From the IMG/VR virus record IMGVR_UViG_3300023117_000111, positions 1-20,120 of that record: 20,120 nt of DNA; one strand, given 5' to 3'. This document shows, in pieces, positions 1-6,530 of this stretch (position 1 is the first letter of the stretch; every line of letters begins with the position of its first letter). Origin of the DNA: a virus. Under the pieces are notes generated by a model. The model was not told where the DNA came from. It did no database searches and saw only the letters and a list, made by a program, of their open reading frames with translations. Made by a program: the position numbers and the translations under genes.

Positions 1-2
1 TA

Positions 3-623
3 GCCAACAAAGAAGGTGCTTACTGGTCTAAGTACATTAACCCTGACCAAGTAACTAATGTGCCTGTAGAGCCTAGATTCCCTGTTAACACTTACTGGGA
101 TTTAGGTGTATCTGATGCAACGGCTATCTGGTTTGTTCAGACTGTAGCCAATGAGATTAGAGTTCTGCATAGCTATGAGAACCAAGGAGAGGGGCTGGCT
201 CACTACATCAACTACATTCATGATTGGCGAGACAAGCATCAGGCTATTATGGGTCAGCATTACGCACCACATGATATTGCAGTAAGGGAATTGGGTTCAG
301 GTAAGAGTCGATTAGAAACCGCTCGAACTATGGGTATTAGCTTTCAGATTGCGCCTAATGTTGGAGTTGATGATGGTATTCAAGCGGCTAGAGCTATTAT
401 GCCTAGATGCTGGTTTGACAAAACTAACTGTGTAGATGGGTTGAGAGCGCTTAGATCGTATCGTAAAGAATATGATGATCAGAAAGGCGTATTCAAAACC
501 AAGCCGCTACACAACTGGGCTTCACACTATGCAGATGCGTTTAGGTACTTTGCGTTATCACATAGAGACTCGAATACTAACTGGGCTGCACCAGTTCAAG
601 CAGACAATTGGAGTGTATTCTAA
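3..623 (+). CDS. terL: Terminase large subunit, C-terminal part (cut by left edge)
   Basis: The reading frame is open from the left edge, so only the last 206 residues are visible; the GTG at position 60 is not a real start. The fragment is the RNase H-like nuclease domain that cuts concatemeric DNA during packaging into the prohead. The first metal-binding aspartate lies in YWDLGVSDATA (Asp about residue 33 of the fragment), a second acidic patch is in HYAPHD, and the last aspartate is in HYADAFRY (about residue 178), the usual ending of this family. The ATPase domain lies outside the window. The stop codon overlaps the next start by one base (TAATG). The family call is firm; the packaging type (cos or headful) cannot be told from this fragment. 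Confidence 0.93.
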   Translation, partial: ANKEGAYWSKYINPDQVTNVPVEPRFPVNTYWDLGVSDATAIWFVQTVANEIRVLHSYENQGEGLAHYINYIHDWRDKHQAIMGQHYAPHDIAVRELGSGKSRLETARTMGISFQIAPNVGVDDGIQAARAIMPRCWFDKTNCVDGLRALRSYRKEYDDQKGVFKTKPLHNWASHYADAFRYFALSHRDSNTNWAAPVQADNWSVF

Positions 624-1009
624 TGGATACACATCATGCTAATGACTTGGTTCATGTGGTATTTGAACAGACCAACTATAAGCACTGGATATTCAAGTTT
701 CTGCATCCTGAGTTCCAACACTGTTATGTGGTCAAATCATCGAGAGGCGGCCACTACTGGACGGTAGTTAACCAACGCAGATCCGGCTTAGAGTTTGAAA
801 CAGAGCCAAAAGACCTGTATCCAACAGTTAGGGATTACGCTGGAAAGAATGCTAAGATAGTCACTATTAAGGTGGAGCATAGCGAGAAGGGCAAAATACA
901 CCATCTTTCTATGCTTAGTTGTGTAGATATATGCAAGGCTGCACTAGGGATCAAAGCGTTCTTTATCTGGACGCCATACCAGTTATATAAGAGGTTAAGA
1001 CATGAGTAG
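623..1009 (+). CDS. Small phage protein, possible circularly permuted papain/NlpC-P60-like fold
   Basis: A 128-aa protein. The start is the ATG in the TAATG overlap with terL; an upstream TTG at 608 would add only five residues and lies inside terL. A small His-first, Cys-later protein between terminase and portal is a pattern I associate with phage papain-fold proteins. Visible candidates are His33 in FQHCYVV, at a beta-strand-like stretch followed by HYWTVV, and Cys100 in LSCVDICKAALGI, at the start of a helix, followed by WTPYQLYKRL. In circularly permuted NlpC/P60 or LRAT-type folds the histidine precedes the cysteine in this way. I infer the fold from this pattern only; catalytic activity is unproven and a purely structural role is possible. 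It has no signal peptide or membrane segment. It overlaps the next gene by 8 bases. Confidence 0.6.
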   Translation: MDTHHANDLVHVVFEQTNYKHWIFKFLHPEFQHCYVVKSSRGGHYWTVVNQRRSGLEFETEPKDLYPTVRDYAGKNAKIVTIKVEHSEKGKIHHLSMLSCVDICKAALGIKAFFIWTPYQLYKRLRHE

Positions 1010-1226
1010 TGTAATTGCACCAGGAGCAAAAGAAGCTAAACGAGCTGCAAGAGAGCAACAAGCCCAGTTAGAGAAGCAGCGACAGAAAGAGAGTCTACGA
1101 GCGGCAGAAGCAGAGGATGAGGCTATGCGTAGAAAGGCAACAGCCGCTAAGGGTGGCTCACGAGCTTCACTACTTGCTACCAGTGAAACAGGCGTACAAG
1201 CCAAACCAGCCAAGCTAGGAGGCTAA
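1002..1226 (+). CDS. Small coiled-coil protein before portal
   Basis: A 74-aa protein of unknown function. The middle (about residues 8-50) is very rich in Ala, Lys, Arg, Glu and Gln, and reads as one long charged helix or coiled coil; the tail is Gly/Ala/Lys-rich. The start ATG lies 8 bases inside the end of the preceding gene and the stop is one base before the portal start, so it is translated as part of the head operon. Its position between terminase and portal suggests a role in head assembly or packaging, but no family is recognised. A long - strand open frame over the same bases is the usual mirror of an Ala/Arg-rich gene and is not called. Confidence 0.75.
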   Translation: MSSVIAPGAKEAKRAAREQQAQLEKQRQKESLRAAEAEDEAMRRKATAAKGGSRASLLATSETGVQAKPAKLGG

Positions 1227-1227
1227 T

Positions 1228-2766
1228 ATGCCTTTACAGGATTTAGGGTCAGTAGATGACCTATTGAAGCGTTTCAATGGCGCTCGTAAGAACTACGATG
1301 AAGCTCGCTCTCTGCACCAAGAGACTTATGACTTTGTAGCACCGCAACGTGAAACCTTTCGTTTCTATTCACCTGGGCAAGAAAAGAACCGTCATGTATT
1401 TGACTCCACAGCCGTAACAGCACTAGAGCAGTTTGCATCACGTATTAAGGGTTCAATCCTGCCAGCATGGAAACAGTGGGCGCAATTAACAGCGGGTTCT
1501 ATCGTTCCAGAGAATGAGAAGGCAGAGATCAACAAGGCGTTAGAAGAAGCGAATGATATTTTCTTCAATGCGTTGAATCACTCCAACTTTGATACAGAGA
1601 TCAATCCTGCATTAATTGATATGGGTGTTGGTACGGGCGCAATCATCATTGATGAGGGTGAGTTCAATAGCGGTGATATCTTCCGCTTTACTAATGTTCC
1701 ACTGGCTGAGTTGTATGTAGAAAAGCCAATGTTAGGGCGTATCCGTTCGGGTTGGCGTAAACATAATATGCAGGTATCAGCAGTTCAGGCTGTATGGCCT
1801 ACCGCTAATATTCCTGACAAGATTCTAAAGAAAGCTGAGAAAGACCCATCTACTGAGATGGAGATCATCAACGGCAACTTGTTCAATCCTAAAGATGGCA
1901 AGTATTACAACGTCATTATTCATGAAGAATCAAAAACACTGCTATTTGATCAAGCGTTCAACACTCAACGATTGATTCCATTCCGCTGGCATGTTGTTCC
2001 AGGTGAAAGCTATGGTCGCGGTCCTGCTATGCAGTGCTTGCCAGATATTCGCACACTGAATAAGATTGTAGAGTTTAAACTTCAATCGCTAGCATTGGCG
2101 GTTGGTGGTGTATGGACGGGTATCAATGACGGTATCTTCAATCCTAATACAGTGCGTATCGCGCCTAAGACTATCATTCCGGTAGGCTCTAATAACAACC
2201 AGAACCCCACTCTACGACCGCTAGAGTTTGGTGGTGATCCTGCATCAGTTGAGATGTCTATTCGTGAGTTGCAAGAAAAGATCAATCAATCATTCTTTGC
2301 TAATCCATTAGGTGATATTACTGACCCAGTGCGATCTGCAACTGAGAATATGATTCGCCAACAAGAGATGCTGAAACAAGCTGGCGCTTCATTCGGTCGC
2401 TTATACACAGAGCTTATTGAAGTTTTGATGGAAGCGGGCATTGATATTCTAGCTGGTCTAGGTCGATTGCCTCCGTTGAATGTTAATGGTGAAGAGGTGA
2501 CAATTAAGCATGTATCACCACTAGCCAAGGCTGAGGATATTGAGGACTTCCAGAACATTCTAACGTGGGCGCAGTCCAATATTGGTATTGTTGGTCCAGA
2601 AGTATTCATGGGTTCTGTTAAGGTAGAAAACTTCCCTCAGGTTACTAGTGAAATGTTGGGTATCCCTGCCGAACTAGTCAGAACAGAAGCAGAGCGCACA
2701 CAGTTAGGACAGGCTCTTATCCAAGCATCACAACAACAAGGGGGTGAAGGTGAACAACCCGTTTGA
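1228..2766 (+). CDS. Portal (head-to-tail connector) protein, T7 gp8 type
   Basis: A 512-aa protein, close to T7 gp8 (536 aa). It forms the dodecameric ring at one capsid vertex through which DNA enters and leaves and onto which the tail is built. Typical signs are the N-terminal helical block with QETYDFVAPQRETF, the conserved HVFDSTAVTALEQFASRIKG segment (about residues 56-75) followed by PAWKQWAQL, and the mid-protein GESYGRGPAMQCLPDIRTLN (about residues 257-276). These match the head-tail connecting protein family. The C terminus is Gln-rich (QASQQQGGEGEQPV). The start ATG follows the preceding stop after one base, with AGGAGG just upstream at 1217-1222. The 3' end overlaps the next gene. 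Confidence 0.93.
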   Translation: MPLQDLGSVDDLLKRFNGARKNYDEARSLHQETYDFVAPQRETFRFYSPGQEKNRHVFDSTAVTALEQFASRIKGSILPAWKQWAQLTAGSIVPENEKAEINKALEEANDIFFNALNHSNFDTEINPALIDMGVGTGAIIIDEGEFNSGDIFRFTNVPLAELYVEKPMLGRIRSGWRKHNMQVSAVQAVWPTANIPDKILKKAEKDPSTEMEIINGNLFNPKDGKYYNVIIHEESKTLLFDQAFNTQRLIPFRWHVVPGESYGRGPAMQCLPDIRTLNKIVEFKLQSLALAVGGVWTGINDGIFNPNTVRIAPKTIIPVGSNNNQNPTLRPLEFGGDPASVEMSIRELQEKINQSFFANPLGDITDPVRSATENMIRQQEMLKQAGASFGRLYTELIEVLMEAGIDILAGLGRLPPLNVNGEEVTIKHVSPLAKAEDIEDFQNILTWAQSNIGIVGPEVFMGSVKVENFPQVTSEMLGIPAELVRTEAERTQLGQALIQASQQQGGEGEQPV

Positions 2767-3019
2767 TGAATTAGGAAAGCAACCGGAATTCTCTGATGAA
2801 GATAAGAAGCATTTTGAAAAACTTGATTATCTGATTCATAAAGTATTTGCTCAGTCAGACGAAGGAAGGGAGCTTCTGGAAATCTGGCAAGAGCATTTAT
2901 TAATGTCGCCTACGTTTCAACCATCTGATAATGATTTACAGATTGGTTATAATGAAGGCGTTAAAAGCTTTATTCGTAATATTATCTTGACCCTACGAAA
3001 GGTAGAAAACAATGAGTGA
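2750..3019 (+). CDS. Bbp19-like small head protein
   Basis: An 89-aa protein. I choose the GTG at 2750 because AGGGGG at 2739-2744 sits five bases upstream; the GTG at 2744 would add two residues but has no ribosome binding site. The gene begins inside the last codons of portal. The sequence (FAQSDEGRELLEIWQEHLL, then an IGYNEGVKSFIRNII segment) has the look of the Bbp19-like domain first named in Bordetella phage BPP-1: a short, mostly helical protein with a GRxLL-type helix and a Gly-x-(K/R)-x(2)-hydrophobic helix near the end. Bbp19-type proteins sit in the head gene block; their exact job is not established. The assignment is by pattern and gene order. It overlaps the scaffold gene by 8 bases. 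Confidence 0.72.
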   Translation: MNNPFDELGKQPEFSDEDKKHFEKLDYLIHKVFAQSDEGRELLEIWQEHLLMSPTFQPSDNDLQIGYNEGVKSFIRNIILTLRKVENNE

Positions 3020-3758
3020 CGACATTCAAACAACTGTATCAGTAGAAGCGACTACTGATACACAAGAAACACCAACAACCGAAGATCGCTATGACTTTGT
3101 GCTTGATAAGTATCGTGCAGAAGGCCGGACAGAAGCAGAGGCTATGCAGCTACAGGCACAGTCTTACTCTGAACTGCAAAGCAAGTTTGGTTCATTCACA
3201 GGTGCACCCGAAGAGTACGAGGCGGTAATCTCAGAGGAGTTGACTGAGGCAGGTGTTGAGCTAGTGGCTGATGACCCAATGCTAGAGAAAGCATTTGAGT
3301 TAGGCAAAGAACTTAATATGTCTCAAGAAGGCATGAGCAAGCTTATCAATATGTACGCTGAGATTCAGCTAGCAGAAAACAAAGCGTATGAAGAGCAACG
3401 CGCAGAGAACATGAAGCAGCTAGGTAACAATGCTGCCGCTCGTATTGAAGGCATTAACAAGTGGATTGATGCCAACCTAGACAACGAAACTGCACAAGGC
3501 TTGCGTGGGATTGCTACAACGGCTGAGGGTATCAAAGCCATTGAGCAGCTAATCAGCAAGACCAAATCAGCACCAGTAGCACCACAAGACAGTACACCAG
3601 TGCCAAGTGTTACACCGCAAGAAGTACAAGCTATGCAATTCGCTAAAGATGAGCATGGAAACAGAAAGATTAATACTGACCCTGAGTTCAAGAAAGAGTA
3701 TCAACGTAAACGAGATGCTTTATACGGAACGCAGGAACATAGACAGATGATAGGCTAA
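3012..3758 (+). CDS. Capsid scaffolding/assembly protein
   Basis: A 248-aa protein between portal and capsid, the usual scaffold position. Scaffolds guide coat subunits into a prohead and then leave. The first 25 residues are Thr/Glu/Asp-rich and probably disordered. The middle (about residues 30-180) is acidic and helical with many Glu, Ala and Gln. Residues 183-205 form a Pro/Ser/Thr/Val linker (PVAPQDSTPVPSVTPQEV). The last 35 residues are basic and charged (KKEYQRKRDALYGTQEHRQM), like the coat-binding C-terminal helices of T7 gp9 and P22 scaffold. Length is near T7 gp9 (about 307 aa) but shorter. AAGGTAG lies upstream of the ATG. A strong terminator follows the stop within about 20 bases. 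Confidence 0.85.
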   Translation: MSDDIQTTVSVEATTDTQETPTTEDRYDFVLDKYRAEGRTEAEAMQLQAQSYSELQSKFGSFTGAPEEYEAVISEELTEAGVELVADDPMLEKAFELGKELNMSQEGMSKLINMYAEIQLAENKAYEEQRAENMKQLGNNAAARIEGINKWIDANLDNETAQGLRGIATTAEGIKAIEQLISKTKSAPVAPQDSTPVPSVTPQEVQAMQFAKDEHGNRKINTDPEFKKEYQRKRDALYGTQEHRQMIG

Positions 3759-3773
3759 ACTTAGACCAACTAG

Positions 3774-3798
3774 GGAGGGGTGCCCTACCACCCCTTTT
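3774..3798 (+). terminator. Intrinsic terminator after scaffold gene
   Basis: A perfect stem AGGGGTG (3776-3782) / CACCCCT (3789-3795) with a six-base loop CCCTAC is followed directly by a T run (3795-3798). It would end the packaging/scaffold transcript and separate it from the 244-aa gene and capsid. No clear sigma70 promoter is seen between it and the ATG at 3841, so the 244-aa gene may depend on read-through. Confidence 0.85.
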
Positions 3799-3840
3799 AT
3801 CCCTAGAAGGCAAAACAATATTAACAATGTAGGGATTATT

Positions 3841-4575
3841 ATGCCATTTACACAAGATACTTTCGCACCCGTTTCGGCTTCTGCCAGCAACGCTCCTAGA
3901 ATATACTCTTACTCTTCCAGTGATAATACAGTAACAGTTATTGCGGCTGGTTACTTTGAATCCAAAAAATACCAACTAGAGGAAGGAGACTGGATTCTAG
4001 CCGTTCTCTCTGATGGTGATGTTCTTCTTCAAGTTCTGTCTGATACTTCATCTGTAAAGGTTGTGGATATTAGCGGCTTACCTGCTGATAATTATGCTGG
4101 TGGGTTCTTTGATTACAATGATGCAGCTACAAGTACAACTCCTATTAATGTTGTTGGTGGCGGTGGCTTTGTAAAGTTAACCAATGACGAGGCGGGCGCG
4201 TTTACAAACAAGGCATACGCTCCGGCTGGTGTCACTGATGTTTGGGATGAAGTAGCAAATGAGTTTGACTTCACTCAGTTAAAATTAGGGGATATGGTTG
4301 ATTTCAGGCTCGATCTTACTGTTACAACTACATCACCAAACCAAGACGTAGATGTTAGATTGTTCCTTGGTGTGGGGGCTGGTGAATATTCAATACCGTT
4401 TGTTCTGACAAATATCAAATCAACTGGGACTGTAAGCCTTAATAGGTATAACGGTATTTATATGGGCGACACCAACACCCTAAATAACCCTGGTGAATTT
4501 AGAATTCAGTCAGACTCTAACGCAACAGTCGTTGTTAATGGTTGGTATGTGAAGATTATTAAGCGTGGCCAGTAA
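3841..4575 (+). CDS. Putative head fibre / large decoration protein
   Basis: A 244-aa protein with two parts. Residues 1 to about 75 (MPFTQDTFAPVSASASN, RIYSY, AAGYF, GDWIL, SDGDVLLQVL) align along their length with the 88-aa protein encoded just after the capsid gene, sharing M-FT--TF-PVSA, RI-SY, YF and GD-IL--GSD-type positions. Residues 80-244 are beta-rich with short turns (GVGAGEYSIPFVLTNI, GEFRIQSDSNATVVVNGWYV) and look like a jelly-roll or sandwich domain of the kind found at fibre tips. I infer a capsid-bound protein whose N-terminal module attaches to the head and whose C-terminal domain faces outward. It sits between scaffold and capsid, a place where T7 has no gene. AGGGA at 3831-3835 is the ribosome binding site. 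No homologue is recognised by name. Confidence 0.7.
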   Translation: MPFTQDTFAPVSASASNAPRIYSYSSSDNTVTVIAAGYFESKKYQLEEGDWILAVLSDGDVLLQVLSDTSSVKVVDISGLPADNYAGGFFDYNDAATSTTPINVVGGGGFVKLTNDEAGAFTNKAYAPAGVTDVWDEVANEFDFTQLKLGDMVDFRLDLTVTTTSPNQDVDVRLFLGVGAGEYSIPFVLTNIKSTGTVSLNRYNGIYMGDTNTLNNPGEFRIQSDSNATVVVNGWYVKIIKRGQ

Positions 4576-4735
4576 TTTGACTATGTCTCATTGTTAGACA
4601 ATAATACACATATTCCTATCACCGATACCCTCCTAGAGGCCGGATACAACAGGATTTTGTTAGTAATTAGCAAGATCAAACCGTATTCGGCACCTTGATC
4701 AAGCTAAGAAAAGATTAAGACTTTAGGAGACAATT
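4576..4735. other. 160-base intergenic leader before the capsid gene
   Basis: The largest non-coding gap in the window. Besides the promoter it holds a hairpin GATCAA (4674-4679) / TTGATC (4695-4700) with an inner CCG-TATT-CGG stem (4681-4690), overlapping a ten-base palindrome CTTGATCAAG (4694-4703). It ends with the strong ribosome binding site TAGGAGA (4724-4730), five bases before the capsid ATG. No T run follows the hairpin, so it does not look like a terminator; it would lie in the 5' leader of a transcript begun near 4612 and might stabilise the message. No small gene with a convincing start is seen. Confidence 0.5.
4577..4605 (+). promoter_or_regulatory. Sigma70-like promoter upstream of the capsid gene
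   Basis: TTGACT (4577-4582; 5 of 6 to the -35 consensus) and AATAAT (4600-4605; 5 of 6 to the -10 consensus) are separated by exactly 17 bases. Transcription would begin near 4612, about 125 bases before the capsid ATG. The spacer itself contains an inverted repeat, TGTCT (4584-4588) / AGACA (4596-4600), which could be an operator or chance. This is consistent with host RNA polymerase driving capsid expression, though start mapping is needed for proof. Confidence 0.6.
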
Positions 4736-5611
4736 ATGTCTAAGTTTCTTTCTAATGCTGCGATTCAAGAGTTCGACAGCGAAGTAAAACACGAATACCA
4801 ATCAAGAGGCAAGCTACGTAACACGGTTACACTACGCACCAATGTTACAGGTGACGCCTACAAATTCACCCGTATGGGTTCAGGTCTAGCTAACCAGAAA
4901 GCTACTCAAGCAAGCGTAACGCCGATGGACATTTCACACGGTCGCCAAACTGCTACGCTTGAAAACTGGCTTGCACCGGAATATACGGATATCTTCGACC
5001 AAGCAGAAGTAAACTTCGATGAGAAGCAAGAGCTAGCTAAAACAATTGCTAAAGCTCTAGCACGTCGTGAAGATCAGATCATCATTGATGCTATGGCAGC
5101 GGGCACTTACTCTACTACTCCTGGTACTGATGCTGATACAGGCTTTGATATTGCAGCAGGTGCAGCAGCTCTAACTGTTGCTAAGTTGCGTTCAGCGGCT
5201 ATGACAGGTTTAACTAACCGTAACGTAGATGATGAAGACCGTACTTTGATCTGTACTGCGGCAGGTGTTGAGCAGCTTCTAGGTGATCCAGAAGTAACCA
5301 GCTCTGACTTCAACGTATTGAAAGCGCTTGTATCTGGTACTCTTCAAGATACTACTTACATGGGCTTCAACATCTGCATTATCGGTCAACGTGTGGAAGG
5401 TGGCCTTCCTGGTACAGCTAACGATCGTAAAGCATTCGCATACCACAAGCAGGCTCTAGGTTATGCTGTAGGCATCGACATGAAAACGACCATCGACTGG
5501 GTAGCAGAGAAAACTTCATGGCTGGCTAACGGTATGCTTAAAGCGGGTGCTGTTGTTCGTGAAAATGCTGGTATCGTGCGTATTGGCTACGATGAAACTG
5601 TAGTAGTTTAA
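4736..5611 (+). CDS. Major capsid protein
   Basis: A 291-aa protein expected to have the HK97 fold, the main shell subunit. Recognisable stretches are the N-terminal FDSEVKHEYQSRGKLRNTV, the TRMGSGLANQKATQ segment (about residues 45-58), and DISHGRQTATLENWLAPEYT, as in capsid proteins of T7/BPP-1-like podophages. The middle has an Ala-rich region followed by NRNVDDEDRTLICTAAGVEQLL, and the C terminus ends in a hydrophobic strand (RIGYDETVVV). It is shorter than T7 gp10A (345 aa). The very strong TAGGAGA ribosome binding site, own promoter and regular codon choice fit high expression. The stop TAA is in frame with the next gene: four sense codons separate it from the downstream ATG. Confidence 0.88.
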   Translation: MSKFLSNAAIQEFDSEVKHEYQSRGKLRNTVTLRTNVTGDAYKFTRMGSGLANQKATQASVTPMDISHGRQTATLENWLAPEYTDIFDQAEVNFDEKQELAKTIAKALARREDQIIIDAMAAGTYSTTPGTDADTGFDIAAGAAALTVAKLRSAAMTGLTNRNVDDEDRTLICTAAGVEQLLGDPEVTSSDFNVLKALVSGTLQDTTYMGFNICIIGQRVEGGLPGTANDRKAFAYHKQALGYAVGIDMKTTIDWVAEKTSWLANGMLKAGAVVRENAGIVRIGYDETVVV

Positions 5612-5623
5612 GGAGAACTAATC

Positions 5624-5890
5624 ATGGCTTTCACAGCTTCTACTTTTATTCCTGTATCTGCAATGGGTAACAGTGATGCAGCTCGTATCTTCTCTTATGA
5701 GAATACAGGTGACACACTGCTTACAATTAAAGGTGCAAACTACTTTGATGATGCAGCTTCCACAACTGGCGGTCTAGGTCTTACTGACGGTGATGTAATC
5801 CTAGTAGCTGGCTCTGATGGGACTAGCTTCTTGAAGATGACTGTTACTGCTGGCGCTGCCACTGTAGCATCAGCGAACGACTTCGCTTAA
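5624..5890 (+). CDS. Small capsid decoration/stabilisation protein (paralogue of the 244-aa protein's N terminus)
   Basis: An 88-aa, probably all-beta protein directly after the capsid gene, with AGGAGA (5611-5616) seven bases before its ATG. Almost its whole length matches the first 75 or so residues of the 244-aa protein upstream of the capsid: MAFTASTFIPVSA, AARIFSYENTGDTL, GANYF, LTDGDVILVAGSDG. Its size, position and expected high expression suggest a decoration protein bound to the outside of the shell in many copies. That role is inferred from context; no named family is recognised. It lies in the same reading frame as the capsid gene, so leaky reading of the single TAA would create a capsid-decoration fusion. 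Confidence 0.75.
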   Translation: MAFTASTFIPVSAMGNSDAARIFSYENTGDTLLTIKGANYFDDAASTTGGLGLTDGDVILVAGSDGTSFLKMTVTAGAATVASANDFA

Positions 5891-5900
5891 TGTCACTCTA

Positions 5901-5920
5901 GGGGAGGGTTCGCTCTCCCC
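5901..5920 (+). other. Stable UUCG hairpin between decoration and tail-tube genes
   Basis: GGGGAGGG (5901-5908) and CTCTCCCC (5913-5920) pair over eight bases, one of them G-T, around a TTCG tetraloop (5909-5912). No T run follows, so it is unlikely to be a full intrinsic terminator. Its position after the highly expressed capsid and decoration genes suggests an attenuator, RNA-processing site or 3' stabiliser that lowers tail gene expression. The role is inferred. Confidence 0.55.
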
Positions 5921-5937
5921 GTCCTATAGGAAAAGTT

Positions 5938-6528
5938 ATGGCCAGTGCTATCGACATTGCTTCTAATGCTTTGCTTCTTATAGGTGACGAGCCTATAAAC
6001 TCCTTTAGTGATCCAGGAGCAGGGGCTAAAGCAGCGGCAAATTTATATCCAATTACTAAGGAAATGGCGTTAAGCTATCATCCTTGGTCATTCGCTCTAA
6101 AAGAGCAATATCTATCAAGACTGACACAACAGCCTGACAGTCTGACTAATTACAAATACGCCTACCAAATACCAACCGACATGATCCGGTTATGGTTGTT
6201 AATGCCTGATGGTATTGATTATGAAATGGTAGGGCAGTTCATTTACTCTAATGAAGAAAAGCTCTTGGCTCGATATGTATACGATGTTCCAGAATCGTTA
6301 TTGCCTCCGCATTTTGTAAAGGCGTTGGAATATAAGTTAGCCTCTGAATTTGCTATCTCAGTTACAGAAGATGAAAATAAGAGTCAGATGTATGATCAGA
6401 AAGCCTCACAACATTTAGCTCAGGCTTCTAATGTTGACTCTCAAGGATACCCACAACAAGCTATCACTGATTCACCTTTCGTAGAGTCACGTTTCGGTTA
6501 TAGTGGATTTGGAACAGTTAGGCGTTAA
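5938..6528 (+). CDS. Tail tubular protein A, T7 gp11-like (adaptor)
   Basis: A 196-aa protein, the same length as T7 gp11 (196 aa). It forms the ring that joins portal to nozzle. The N-terminal IASNALLLIGDEPINSF, the middle NYKYAYQIPTDMIRLW and the helix PPHFVKALEYKLASEFAISV are characteristic of this family, which is mainly helical with a small beta insertion (residues about 70-115). The ATG at 5938 follows AGGAAAAG. The stop is two bases before the next start, and the adaptor-then-nozzle order is the same as in T7, supporting the call. Confidence 0.9.
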   Translation: MASAIDIASNALLLIGDEPINSFSDPGAGAKAAANLYPITKEMALSYHPWSFALKEQYLSRLTQQPDSLTNYKYAYQIPTDMIRLWLLMPDGIDYEMVGQFIYSNEEKLLARYVYDVPESLLPPHFVKALEYKLASEFAISVTEDENKSQMYDQKASQHLAQASNVDSQGYPQQAITDSPFVESRFGYSGFGTVRR

Positions 6529-6530
6529 TT

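Noticed and set aside
608-622. TTG start at 608 for the gene after terL
   Set aside because: It lies inside terL, adds five residues only, and the ATG at 623 makes a clean TAATG junction.
995-1213. - strand open frame opposite the 74-aa coiled-coil gene
   Set aside because: Ser/Ala/Leu-rich mirror of an Ala/Arg-rich coding strand, with no ribosome site and no partner genes.
2988-3011. TTGACC as a -35 box before the scaffold gene
   Set aside because: It is inside the Bbp19-like gene and no acceptable -10 sequence is found at 16-18 bases.
4694-4703. CTTGATCAAG palindrome as an attachment site or operator by itself
   Set aside because: Ten-base palindromes occur by chance, there is no integrase in the window, and it is already part of the leader hairpin.
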